DNA of 6,891 nt from Clostridia bacterium (GTDB taxonomy: Bacteria; Bacillota; Clostridia; UMGS1810), in the NCBI GenBank assembly GCA_017549745.1, contig JAFYUA010000216.1, forward strand, positions 1-6,891, written 5' to 3'. Positions 1-6,021 of this stretch are shown piece after piece. The notes beneath the pieces were generated by a model, which was not told the origin of the DNA, made no database searches, and worked only from the letters and a program-made list of their open reading frames with translations. Every line of letters begins with the position of its first letter. Positions within the stretch are counted from its first letter, which is position 1. The translations under genes and the position numbers were made by a program.

Positions 1-24
1 CATAGTTAAAATCATACATACTAT

Positions 25-53
25 ATTGTATACTTAATCCATAAAAATGTCAA
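25..53 (-). promoter_or_regulatory. Sigma-A-type promoter of a leftward gene outside the window
   Basis: On the minus strand a perfect -35 box TTGACA (53-48) is followed after 17 bases by TACAAT (30-25), five of six matches to the -10 consensus. The start point would be near position 18, firing off the left edge. It begins downstream of the cysteine-rich gene's stop codon, so it probably drives the next leftward gene. That gene cannot be seen. Confidence 0.65.
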
Positions 54-69
54 GTGATTAGGGGTGATT

Positions 70-576
70 TTACAAAAAAACTAAGTGTTTAAAATACCGA
101 GTGCTGACACAAACATCAATTTGTGCCACAGGGAGATTATTTTTCTGCCAGAGCTGAATGTCGGCTGCTTCTTCTTTGAATTTTGAGCTGAAGGTTTTGG
201 CATTGCCTTCAGAGCCAAAGAGGATAACCTTTTTGTCATAGGTAGCGATACCTTCAACCTGTGCAGGTCTGCCAAGACCTGTGAACACATCGAGTGTGAT
301 GCGGAAGAAGAACTTGAGGTCTACCGAGTAGTAGCCTCTGTTGAATGCAACGGGCTCAACATCGGAATATACCCACACAATCTCTGCCTTGCGGCATCTG
401 ATGCTTGTGGAGCGGTCCACAAGACTCTGACCGCATTCGGTGAGATATACTCTCAAGTTTTCTATACATTCTTTATCACGGCAGGAATCATACACTTTTT
501 TTGTCTGAATGCACACTTCGTCATTGCAAAGGTTGCTGTTTGAGTTCGAATTGCAGGAATTAAACCTATCGCTCAT
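70..576 (-). CDS. Cysteine-rich conserved hypothetical protein (168 aa)
   Basis: I do not recognise a named function. The protein starts MSDRFNSCNSNSNSN: a short, low-complexity Ser/Asn head is followed by scattered cysteines in the first 70 residues (CNDEVC, SCRDKEC, LTEC, IRC). A more ordered, aromatic-rich body follows (VEPVAFNRGYYSVDLKFFF, then KKVILFGSEGNAKTFSS). It has no signal peptide and no membrane segment. The body resembles a family of clostridial hypothetical proteins that I recall only vaguely, and some members may have a longer cysteine-rich tail than this one. The start at 576 is chosen because GGAGGT lies about 7 bases before it. An in-frame extension to 672 runs across promoter-like sequence and has no comparable site. 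Cysteine-rich, soluble proteins controlled by late sporulation sigma factors are often spore coat proteins, and the promoter here would allow that. This is inference only. The gene is certain to be open and well started, but its role is unknown. Confidence 0.75.
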   Translation of the reverse strand: MSDRFNSCNSNSNSNLCNDEVCIQTKKVYDSCRDKECIENLRVYLTECGQSLVDRSTSIRCRKAEIVWVYSDVEPVAFNRGYYSVDLKFFFRITLDVFTGLGRPAQVEGIATYDKKVILFGSEGNAKTFSSKFKEEAADIQLWQKNNLPVAQIDVCVSTRYFKHLVFL

Positions 577-620
577 AAATATGACCTCCAATAATAAAAT
601 TAGACATGGTAGTCTATTAA

Positions 621-650
621 TATAATATGAAAATTTTTGTGTTTGGTGAA
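621..650 (-). promoter_or_regulatory. Promoter of the cysteine-rich gene (sigma-A or sporulation type)
   Basis: Two readings fit the same bases. As a sigma-A site: TTCACC (650-645), 17 bases, TATTAT (627-622). As a sigma-K-like site: AC (647-646), 16 bases, CATATTATA (629-621), matching the CATANNNTA -10 pattern. The sequence cannot separate them. A small inverted repeat TAGAC/GTCTA (601-616) lies in the leader just downstream. A TATAAT on the plus strand (621-626) overlaps this site and could serve the thioesterase gene, but I see no good -35 for it. Confidence 0.45.
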
Positions 651-696
651 TACAGATGTTTTTCATAGGCAAAATAATTGCAGGTGAAATATATTG

Positions 697-1170
697 ATGA
701 AAAACTCAAAAAAAGTGGCCGATTCATACACTCATCATGTGCAGATTCTCTCTCAGAGCTCACTCAATGGCTACAGGCGTCTTTTTGGCGGCAGACTCAT
801 GGAATGGATTGACATTGTGGCGGCAGTGGTGGCAAGGCGCCATTGCAACATGAATGTGACAACCGCTGCGGTGGATAGTCTCGTTTTCAAAAAGCCTGCC
901 TTTGCCAATGACACTGTGGCAATTGATGGTTATATCACATATGCAGGCAAAACCTCAATGGAGATATGCGTTGAGACCTTTGTGGAAAATCTCGACGGAA
1001 GCAAAGACCCCATAAACACTGCCTATGTGGTGATGGTGGCGATTGACCAGGATGGCAAACCCGCCGAGGTGCCCGGGCTTATTTTGGAATCTGAGAGCGA
1101 CCGACAAAACTATGAAGCGGCACTAAGGCGAAAAGAATATCGCAAAATAAGAGCAAACGAAAATTTTTAG
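697..1170 (+). CDS. Acyl-CoA thioesterase, hotdog fold (YkhA/YciA type, 157 aa)
   Basis: This is a cytosolic thioesterase expected to hydrolyse acyl-CoA to free acid and CoA. The family hallmark is near the N-terminus: Asn24-Gly, then LFGGRLMEWID ending in Asp39, followed by an alanine-rich helix and ARRH. This is the usual N..G..FGG.L..W.D active-site segment of single-domain hotdog hydrolases. Later parts (VDSLVFKKPAFANDTVAIDGYI, then AGKTSMEICVETFVEN and AYVVMVAIDQDGKP) fit the beta strands of the fold. A charged tail (RRKEYRKIRANENF) ends it, and the length is normal for the family. AGGTG at 682-686 is 10 bases before this ATG and 7 before an in-frame TTG at 694, so the start could be 694. 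It is divergent from the cysteine-rich gene and convergent with the protease, sharing four bases at the stop codons. The acyl chain preference cannot be read from sequence. Confidence 0.88.
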   Translation: MKNSKKVADSYTHHVQILSQSSLNGYRRLFGGRLMEWIDIVAAVVARRHCNMNVTTAAVDSLVFKKPAFANDTVAIDGYITYAGKTSMEICVETFVENLDGSKDPINTAYVVMVAIDQDGKPAEVPGLILESESDRQNYEAALRRKEYRKIRANENF

Positions 1171-2168
1171 TTGATAAGCATTGCCACCACAAGCTCTGCC
1201 ATAGCGCGAGATAGACCAGAGCGCTCACGCACTGCCCTGCTCGCTCTCTCAGCATCCACATAATCACTGCCCGAAATTCTGCCAAAGCTGAAAAGTCCGT
1301 AGCCGTAGCGGTCATCTCTGCCAAAGCCCGAGAGGTCCTCGGTGTATATATTGAGAAGAAGTCTGATTTCGTCGGGAGTGAGGCGGCGGTTGTAGCGAAG
1401 AGCGCCCTTTGCCTGCAAAAGCGCAACTGCCCCTGTGATGATGGGAGTAGCCATGGATGTGCCGCTAAGGAGCGCATAGCCACCGTTGAGATAGGTGGAA
1501 TAAATGTCGATGCCCGCGGCGGATATCTCGGCTGCACTGCCGCGCGAGCTGAAATCGGCTATGTTTTTGTTGATGTCGACAGCCGACACGGCAATGGTTT
1601 CATCAAAGCTTGCAGGATAGCCTATGGTGTCGGAGCCATTTAGTCCCTCATTGCCCGCCGCACAAATCATGGTGATGCCCTTGCGATGAGCAAGGCGCAT
1701 CAAAGTGGCATAACGCGCCGAAGTAAAGCCCGACGAAAATGACATGTTTATCACATCAACTCCGCAATTTGCGAGCCATAGCACGCTCTTTTCTATGGCG
1801 TTGTAGTCGGTTTTGCCGTTTTTGTCAAATGCTTTGGCAATGTAGAGCTCAGCTTTTGGTGCCACGCCCACCACTCCTTTGCCGTTGCGCTCTGCAGCCA
1901 CTATGCCTGCCACATGGGTGCCGTGCCCGTTGAAATCCTCTATGCCAGAGGGCCCCGAAAAGCATGCACCATCGGCAATGCGAGACTTTAGGTCCGGGTG
2001 AGATGTGCACACACCCGTGTCGATGATGCCCACCCTTATGCCCTCTCCCATTGTTTCCTTCCACTCAAGCGGTGCTCCCACCATGCGCACGCCATAGTCT
2101 ATGACCTCCTCTTCCTGAGAGGGCTTTGAACTCACAAAAGTATAGTCGCTTATTTTAAAGTTTTTCAT
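1167..2168 (-). CDS. Intracellular-type subtilisin serine protease (S8 family, 333 aa)
   Basis: This is a subtilase with a complete catalytic triad: Asp50 in GIIDTGV, His82 in NGHGTHVAGIVAA and Ser238 in GTSMATP. The oxyanion Asn173 is in AAGNEG. There is no signal peptide, transmembrane helix or long prodomain. The roughly 45 residues before the catalytic core (VIDYGVRMVGAPLEW, then GIRVGIIDTG) resemble the short leader of Bacillus intracellular subtilisins, whose LIPY-type inhibitory motif I do not clearly see. The protein therefore probably acts in the cytoplasm, in regulated protein turnover, or inside a sporulating cell, rather than as a secreted enzyme. The start at 2168 has GGAGGG eight bases upstream. 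An ATG at 2174 lies only two bases from that site, and an extension to 2231 would run through the araC terminator. The gene converges on the thioesterase. Family assignment is secure; substrate is unknown. Confidence 0.93.
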   Translation of the reverse strand: MKNFKISDYTFVSSKPSQEEEVIDYGVRMVGAPLEWKETMGEGIRVGIIDTGVCTSHPDLKSRIADGACFSGPSGIEDFNGHGTHVAGIVAAERNGKGVVGVAPKAELYIAKAFDKNGKTDYNAIEKSVLWLANCGVDVINMSFSSGFTSARYATLMRLAHRKGITMICAAGNEGLNGSDTIGYPASFDETIAVSAVDINKNIADFSSRGSAAEISAAGIDIYSTYLNGGYALLSGTSMATPIITGAVALLQAKGALRYNRRLTPDEIRLLLNIYTEDLSGFGRDDRYGYGLFSFGRISGSDYVDAERASRAVRERSGLSRAMAELVVAMLIN

Positions 2169-2189
2169 ATACATATCCCTCCGTCTATT

Positions 2190-2219
2190 AATATATGAAA
2201 AAAAGCAGATGTTTGACAA
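2190..2219 (-). promoter_or_regulatory. Sigma-A-type promoter of the subtilisin gene, inside the araC terminator
   Basis: TTGTCA (2219-2214, five of six) and TATATT (2195-2190, five of six) are separated by 18 bases on the minus strand. The -35 box lies in the loop and upper stem of the araC terminator hairpin. The -10 box follows directly after its T-run. There are only about 22 bases from the T-run to the protease start codon, so the protease must either use this promoter or depend on terminator read-through. CATATATTA (2197-2189) would also match a sigma-K-like -10, but no matching -35 is seen. Confidence 0.5.
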
Positions 2220-2239
2220 CATTGCAAACATCTGCTTTT
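2198..2239 (-). terminator. Intrinsic terminator of the araC-family gene
   Basis: A perfect 15-base-pair stem (2201-2215 with 2225-2239; arm AAAAGCAGATGTTTG) with a 9-base loop is followed on the minus strand by seven T (2204-2198). It lies 13 bases after the regulator's stop codon and before the protease start. It should separate the two minus-strand genes into distinct transcripts. Confidence 0.85.
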
Positions 2240-2251
2240 AAAGCTCGGAAT

Positions 2252-3070
2252 CTATAATCTTTTTCTGTATTCTGTGGGGCTCATGCCCATGATGCGTTTG
2301 AAAAATGTGCTGAAATAGTTTTGGTCGGCAAAGCCAAGAAGTATTGCCGTTTCTTTCACACTGCGTCCGTTGCTGATATGCCCGCATGCAAGGCGCGCTC
2401 TCATAAGGTTGTAATATTGCATCACACTGCAGCCTGCATAACGCACAAAAATCTTTTTGAGATAAGCAGAGCTAATGGAGCAGTGCTCGGCTATTTCGTC
2501 AATGCAAAGTCCCCCTGCGGGATAGTCCTCCATATATTTCACTGCCATCGAATAAATCTCGGCACTGCGCACACCGCTGGCCTTGCGTTCAGGTGATTTG
2601 TGCATAAGCGAATGGAGCAAAAGCTCGGCCTCAAGCCTGAAGCGCTCCACCTTTGCCTCAGAGCCATGCTTTATGCCCGTGATGGCTATGCCTGAGCGCT
2701 CAAAGCACGAAAATGAATAGTCATAAAGCTCAGATAGCTTTGCGCCACAGGTTGCATCGAGGCTGAGTATACGCTCACCAAACGGAAAAGCCGATGCGCC
2801 AAAGCTCAGCACTATGACAGTGGGATTGGTGCCGAATTCTGACCATATTTTGTGAAATTCGTCGGGCTTGTGAATAACCGCCTGCCCCTTTTCGAGCACA
2901 AACACCTCATCACCTGCAGTGACGCCCACAGTGCCGCCAAGCACAAAAACAATCTCCCAAAAGCTATGGCGCTCTCCGCCAAAGACATAATCGCTTTTGA
3001 AATCGCTCTTGAAAAAGGTGTGCACTGCGTCTATGCTTATGGTATGATTAATCTGACAACCCTGTAACAT
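2252..3070 (-). CDS. AraC-family transcriptional regulator (272 aa)
   Basis: The N-terminal half (about residues 25-100) is a cupin-like sensor domain with typical strands: FWEIVFVLGGTVGVTAGDE, a VLEKGQAVIHKPDEFHKI segment and VIVLSFG. The C-terminal third carries the AraC double helix-turn-helix. The first helix-turn-helix is near 190-208 (IDEIAEHCSISSAYLKKIF). The second is near 237-259 (SVKETAILLGFADQNYFSTFFKR), followed by the signature ending GMSPTEYRK. The length is standard for cupin-AraC sugar regulators. The start is supported by GAGG eight bases upstream. It is transcribed divergently from the nucleotidyltransferase/kinase operon, and a pair of direct repeats spaced 21 bases lies between them. 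This suggests it senses a sugar or sugar derivative and controls that operon and perhaps itself. The ligand and targets are inference; the family is certain. Confidence 0.93.
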   Translation of the reverse strand: MLQGCQINHTISIDAVHTFFKSDFKSDYVFGGERHSFWEIVFVLGGTVGVTAGDEVFVLEKGQAVIHKPDEFHKIWSEFGTNPTVIVLSFGASAFPFGERILSLDATCGAKLSELYDYSFSCFERSGIAITGIKHGSEAKVERFRLEAELLLHSLMHKSPERKASGVRSAEIYSMAVKYMEDYPAGGLCIDEIAEHCSISSAYLKKIFVRYAGCSVMQYYNLMRARLACGHISNGRSVKETAILLGFADQNYFSTFFKRIMGMSPTEYRKRL

Positions 3071-3082
3071 TTGTTCTACCTC

Positions 3083-3120
3083 GTATCTGAATTAAAAGAT
3101 TTTGTATCTGATTTTATATA
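3083..3120. promoter_or_regulatory. Candidate AraC-type operator: direct repeats 21 bases apart
   Basis: GTATCTGA occurs at 3083-3090 and again at 3104-3111, same orientation, exactly 21 bases apart, each followed by A/T-rich bases. AraC proteins classically bind two direct 17-base half-sites with a 21-base period. Half-sites of that length here would end at 3120, overlapping by two bases the proposed -35 of the rightward operon and lying in the leader of the araC-family gene. Identity is only eight bases per half, so this remains a candidate. Confidence 0.45.
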
Positions 3121-3147
3121 TACAACAACTGCTAATTATACTATAAT
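3119..3147 (+). promoter_or_regulatory. Promoter of the nucleotidyltransferase/kinase operon
   Basis: A perfect TATAAT (3142-3147) has a weak -35, TATACA (3119-3124, four of six), at 17 bases. A weak -35 with an adjacent activator-like repeat upstream fits an activator-dependent promoter. It faces, and largely overlaps, the leftward promoter at 3135-3164. Confidence 0.5.
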
Positions 3148-3164
3148 GATAATATATTTTGCAA
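3135..3164 (-). promoter_or_regulatory. Promoter of the araC-family gene
   Basis: On the minus strand TTGCAA (3164-3159, four of six) and a perfect TATAAT (3140-3135) are 18 bases apart. The -10 box is one base from the rightward operon's -10 (3142-3147). The two promoters therefore overlap, and polymerase should occupy only one at a time. Confidence 0.45.
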
Positions 3165-3201
3165 ATATTGTCAACAAATACAAATAACAGGAGATGCTAA
3201 A

Positions 3202-4047
3202 ATGGATACAACATTATTGGTAATGGCTGCCGGAATGGGCTCTCGTTTCGGCGGACTCAAGCAGATTGCACCCATGGGAAAAAACGGCGAGATTATCCTC
3301 GACTTCTCGGTGTATGATGCAATCAAAGCAGGATTCAACAAGGCTGTGTTTATCATAAAAAAAGAAATCGAGCATGATTTCAGAGAAGCAGCAGGCAAAA
3401 GAATAGAAAAAATGATTGACACCGAATATGTTTTTCAGCAGATAGACAGCATGCTCCCCGCAGGCTTCACTGTGCCCGATGGCCGCACAAAGCCCTGGGG
3501 CACAGGTCATGCAGTGCTTTGCGCAAAAGATGCAGTGAAGACTCCCTTTGCTGCCATCAATGCCGATGACTACTACGGCAGAAAGTCATTTGAGCTTATT
3601 CACGATGCTCTCATAGAAGGCAGCGAAATCTGCATGGCAGGCTTCCGCCTTGGCAACACCCTCACCGACAACGGCACTGTGAGCAGAGGTGTGTGTGAAA
3701 TCGAAAATAACCTGCTCAAATCAGTGACCGAGCACACCGCGCTCGACAAAAACTGTGGCTTCCCCATGGACACCGTGGTATCGATGAACATGTGGGGCTT
3801 TAAGCCCTCCATCTTTGCTGAGCTCGAATCAAGATTTGAAGGATTTCTCTCTAATCTTTCCAACCCCGAAAAAGAAGAGTTCTTCCTCCCCTTTGTGGTT
3901 GATGACCTCATCAAAGTGCGCAACCAAAAAGTTGATGCATATATATCAGACGATAAGTGGTATGGTGTGACATATAAAGAAGATACCCCCACAGTAAGAG
4001 CAGCACTTCAAAAATTAATGGAAGAAGGTTATTATGATGGAATATAA
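3202..4047 (+). CDS. Sugar-1-phosphate nucleotidyltransferase (GT-A fold, 281 aa)
   Basis: This is a cytosolic enzyme expected to join a sugar 1-phosphate to an NTP, giving an NDP-sugar and pyrophosphate. The N-terminus has the nucleotide-binding loop of the family, VMAAGMGSRFGGLKQ (residues 7-21, with Gly11, Gly13, Arg15 and Lys20). WGTGHAV follows near residue 100. A metal-binding Asp pair lies in NADDYYG (Asp122/Asp123), and DKWYGVTYKED near the C-terminus resembles the late substrate-binding segment. The start has AGGAG eight bases upstream. The downstream kinase gene overlaps it by 14 bases, so the two are almost certainly coupled. In bifidobacterial galacto-N-biose metabolism a similar pair is a HexNAc 1-kinase and a hexose-1-phosphate uridylyltransferase. 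By analogy this enzyme probably uses UTP and the kinase product, but neither nucleotide nor sugar is proven by sequence. Confidence 0.85.
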   Translation: MDTTLLVMAAGMGSRFGGLKQIAPMGKNGEIILDFSVYDAIKAGFNKAVFIIKKEIEHDFREAAGKRIEKMIDTEYVFQQIDSMLPAGFTVPDGRTKPWGTGHAVLCAKDAVKTPFAAINADDYYGRKSFELIHDALIEGSEICMAGFRLGNTLTDNGTVSRGVCEIENNLLKSVTEHTALDKNCGFPMDTVVSMNMWGFKPSIFAELESRFEGFLSNLSNPEKEEFFLPFVVDDLIKVRNQKVDAYISDDKWYGVTYKEDTPTVRAALQKLMEEGYYDGI

Positions 4048-5119
4048 GGTTAACCCTATGGACGAGGTAATGAAAGCCTTTGCCATAGAATTCACTGTTG
4101 ACCCCTACGGCGACGGCCACATCAATGACACATATGTTGCCGATTCACGCCCTCGCTACATACTCCAGAGAATTAACACATCTATCTTTACCAATCCTCA
4201 GAAGCTCATGGAAAACATCGACTCTGTCACAATGCATCTCAGACGAATCATAATCGCAAACGGCGGCAATCCCGACAGGGAAACCCTCACCGTTATCAGA
4301 ACCACTGACAACAAGCTCTTTTATGAATCAGCTGACGGCAGTTGCTACAGAATGTATAAATTCATTGACAACACAATCACTCTCAATCTGCCTGAAAACC
4401 CCCATCAGTTTGAAACATCGGCAAGAGCATTTGGCAAATTCCAGAATATGCTCGCAGATTTTGATGCTTCATCACTCTCTGAGACTATTCCCGATTTTCA
4501 CCACACTCCCAAGAGAACTGCGAATCTTGTGAAAGCAATGGAAGAAAACCTTGCAGGCAGAAAAGAAGAAGTGGCAGATATTTATGACGCATATCTCAGA
4601 TTTGCCGATGACTGCGCAATCATCACAAATGACCTTGAGTCGGGTGCAATCCCCAAAAGGGTAACTCACAATGACACCAAGCTCAACAATGTGCTCTTTG
4701 ACGCTGTCACCAAAGAAGGCATATGCGTGATTGACCTTGACACCGTTATGCCCGGGTCTCTGCTTTTTGACTACGGCGATTCTCTCCGTTTTGGTGCATC
4801 AACCGCTGTGGAAGATGAAGCAGATCTTGACAAGGTGTGGTTTGACCTCGAATATTTTGAGAGCTACACCCGCGGCTTCCTCTCAGAGCTCGGTGACAAA
4901 ATCACCCCCAGAGAAGTTGAGCTCATGCCTCTTGGCGCTCTCACCATGACATATGAGTGCGGCATACGCTTTCTCACAGATTATTTAAACGGCGACACAT
5001 ATTTTAAAATTCATTATGCCGACCAGAATCTTGTGAGAGCCAAAAATCATCTCAAGCTTTGCACCGACATTGCATCAAAGCTTGACGAAATGAAAAAAAT
5101 CGTTGCAAAATATGTATAA
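4034..5119 (+). CDS. NahK-like sugar anomeric kinase (aminoglycoside phosphotransferase fold, 361 aa)
   Basis: This is a kinase of the aminoglycoside-phosphotransferase/choline-kinase fold, close in motif pattern to bifidobacterial N-acetylhexosamine 1-kinase, which phosphorylates GlcNAc or GalNAc at C1. Visible landmarks are the ATP-loop segment YGDGHINDTY (25-34), the catalytic loop HNDTKLNNVLFD with Asp214, the metal site IDLDTV (Asp234/Asp236), and GSLLFDYGDSLR shortly after. The length matches that family. The start overlaps the upstream gene's end, with AGAAGG five bases before. ATG at 4037 or 4058 (MDEVMKAF, with AAGG eight bases upstream) are reasonable alternatives. Together with the nucleotidyltransferase it could convert a free hexose or HexNAc into a nucleotide sugar. 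No phosphorylase, transporter or epimerase of such a pathway is in the window. Old annotations of this family as 'mucin desulfatase' should be ignored. Confidence 0.85.
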   Translation: MMEYKVNPMDEVMKAFAIEFTVDPYGDGHINDTYVADSRPRYILQRINTSIFTNPQKLMENIDSVTMHLRRIIIANGGNPDRETLTVIRTTDNKLFYESADGSCYRMYKFIDNTITLNLPENPHQFETSARAFGKFQNMLADFDASSLSETIPDFHHTPKRTANLVKAMEENLAGRKEEVADIYDAYLRFADDCAIITNDLESGAIPKRVTHNDTKLNNVLFDAVTKEGICVIDLDTVMPGSLLFDYGDSLRFGASTAVEDEADLDKVWFDLEYFESYTRGFLSELGDKITPREVELMPLGALTMTYECGIRFLTDYLNGDTYFKIHYADQNLVRAKNHLKLCTDIASKLDEMKKIVAKYV

Positions 5120-5153
5120 TTTCTGCAGTATGCTGATATAAGCAGTTGCATAT

Positions 5154-5160
5154 TTCGACA
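5154..5160. promoter_or_regulatory. Candidate Spo0A box before sigG
   Basis: TTCGACA is the exact reverse complement of the Spo0A box TGTCGAA. It abuts the proposed -35 element of the sigG promoter (5161). A seven-base match is weak by chance statistics, but the position between a sporulation gene and its promoter is suggestive. The same heptamer, inside a shared 11-mer, recurs at 6041. Confidence 0.35.
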
Positions 5161-5190
5161 GTATATAAAACTAAACCTTCGGGCAAGATT
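5161..5190 (+). promoter_or_regulatory. Sigma-F-type promoter of sigG
   Basis: GTATA (5161-5165) and GGGCAAGATT (5181-5190) are separated by exactly 15 bases. This fits the forespore sigma-F pattern (GYWTA, 15 bases, GGNNANAHTR), with mismatches at the second fixed A and at the last position. B. subtilis spoIIIG is sigma-F dependent. Transcription should start near 5195-5198, inside the loop of the terminator hairpin. Confidence 0.6.
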
Positions 5191-5227
5191 TTATTGTAAA
5201 AACAAAATCTTACTCGGGGGTTTTTTT
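5173..5227 (+). terminator. Terminator of the kinase operon, which also covers the sigG ribosome binding site
   Basis: 5173-5192 pairs with 5204-5223: 20 positions with one mismatch (5184/5212), three G-U pairs and an 11-base loop. The stem's lower half is GC-rich (CCTTCGGG against CTCGGGGG), and it ends in seven T (5221-5227) directly before the sigG ATG. It lies 53 bases after the kinase stop. The GGGGG at 5216-5220, the only candidate ribosome binding site of sigG, is part of the 3' arm. Confidence 0.75.
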
Positions 5228-5998
5228 ATGATAAACAAGGTAGAAATTTGCGGAGTAAACACATCTAAACTTCCGGTGTTGTCAAACAGCGAGCAGCTCA
5301 GACTGTTTGACAAAATAAAGAAGGGCGACAAGGATGCCCGAAGTGAATTTATAAACGGAAATCTGAGACTTGTGCTCTCTGTGATACAAAAATTTTCAAA
5401 CAGAGGCGAAAATGCCGACGACCTTTTTCAGGTGGGATGCATAGGACTTATGAAATCGGTGGATAATTTTGACCTGAGTCAGAATGTGAAATTTTCGACC
5501 TATGCAGTGCCCATGATAATAGGCGAAATACGCCGCTACTTAAGAGACAACAACTCCATAAGGGTGAGCCGTTCACTGCGCGACACTGCCTACAAAGCCC
5601 TTGCAGTAAAAGAAAGACTCATGGCAAAAAATGAGACAGAGCCCACAATAGACGAGATTGCCAAAGAGCTCGGCATGGAAAAGGAAGATGTGGTGTTTGC
5701 ACTCGATGCAATACAGGAGCCTGTGTCGCTTTTTGAGCCTGTGTACAACGACGGCGCCGACGCTATCTTTGTGATGGACCAGCTCAGTGACGAAAAAAGC
5801 CTCGACGAAAACTGGCTTGAGGAAATCTCCCTGAGAGAAGCCATGAAAAAGCTCGGCGACAGAGAAAAACACATCATCAATCTGAGATTCTATAAAGGCA
5901 GAACACAGATGGAAGTGGCAAAGGAGCTCGGCATAAGTCAGGCACAGGTGTCGCGACTTGAAAAGAGTGCTTTGAGTCATATGAAAAAAAATATGTAA
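5228..5998 (+). CDS. sigG: RNA polymerase sporulation sigma factor SigG (256 aa)
   Basis: This is the late forespore-specific sigma factor of endospore formers. The N-terminus carries the SigG signature KVEICGVNTSKLPVL (residues 4-18). Region 2 spans about 43-115 (NGNLRLVLSVIQKF, DDLFQVGCIGLMKSVDNFDL, VKFSTYAVPMIIGEIRRYLR) and is nearly identical to B. subtilis SigG as I remember it. Region 3 is about 120-185 (IRVSRSLRDTAYKAL, FALDAIQEPVSLFEP). Region 4 is about 205-250 (LGDREKHIINLRF, then the helix-turn-helix GRTQMEVAKELGISQAQVSRLEKSAL). Asn43 corresponds to B. subtilis Asn45, which I recall as important for anti-sigma factor discrimination. The length is standard. The ribosome site is GGGGG, seven T before ATG, within a hairpin. 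The usual neighbours spoIIGA and sigE are absent; a sugar kinase lies upstream and a PurF-like gene downstream. It should switch on late forespore genes after engulfment. Confidence 0.97.
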   Translation: MINKVEICGVNTSKLPVLSNSEQLRLFDKIKKGDKDARSEFINGNLRLVLSVIQKFSNRGENADDLFQVGCIGLMKSVDNFDLSQNVKFSTYAVPMIIGEIRRYLRDNNSIRVSRSLRDTAYKALAVKERLMAKNETEPTIDEIAKELGMEKEDVVFALDAIQEPVSLFEPVYNDGADAIFVMDQLSDEKSLDENWLEEISLREAMKKLGDREKHIINLRFYKGRTQMEVAKELGISQAQVSRLEKSALSHMKKNM

Positions 5999-6021
5999 CT
6001 TAACAAAAACATCTGTCAAAA

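Noticed and set aside
577..672. N-terminal extension of the cysteine-rich protein to 672
   Set aside because: The extension covers promoter-like and leader sequence, has no good ribosome site and is hydrophobic/basic in a random way. ATG 576 has GGAGGT at proper spacing.
1079..1537. 152-codon minus-strand open frame
   Set aside because: It lies in another frame of the subtilisin gene and has no family motif. The triad-bearing frame is clearly the real one.
2169..2231. Extension of the protease to a start at 2231
   Set aside because: It would cross the araC terminator and the proposed promoter. ATG 2168 has GGAGGG eight bases upstream.
3214..4120. Minus-strand open frames under the nucleotidyltransferase and kinase start
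   Set aside because: They are explained as reverse frames of well-supported genes; no recognisable protein features.
5120..5227. Riboswitch or structured leader before sigG
   Set aside because: The strong hairpin is explained as a terminator with a hidden ribosome site. I see no known aptamer core and the space is too short for one.
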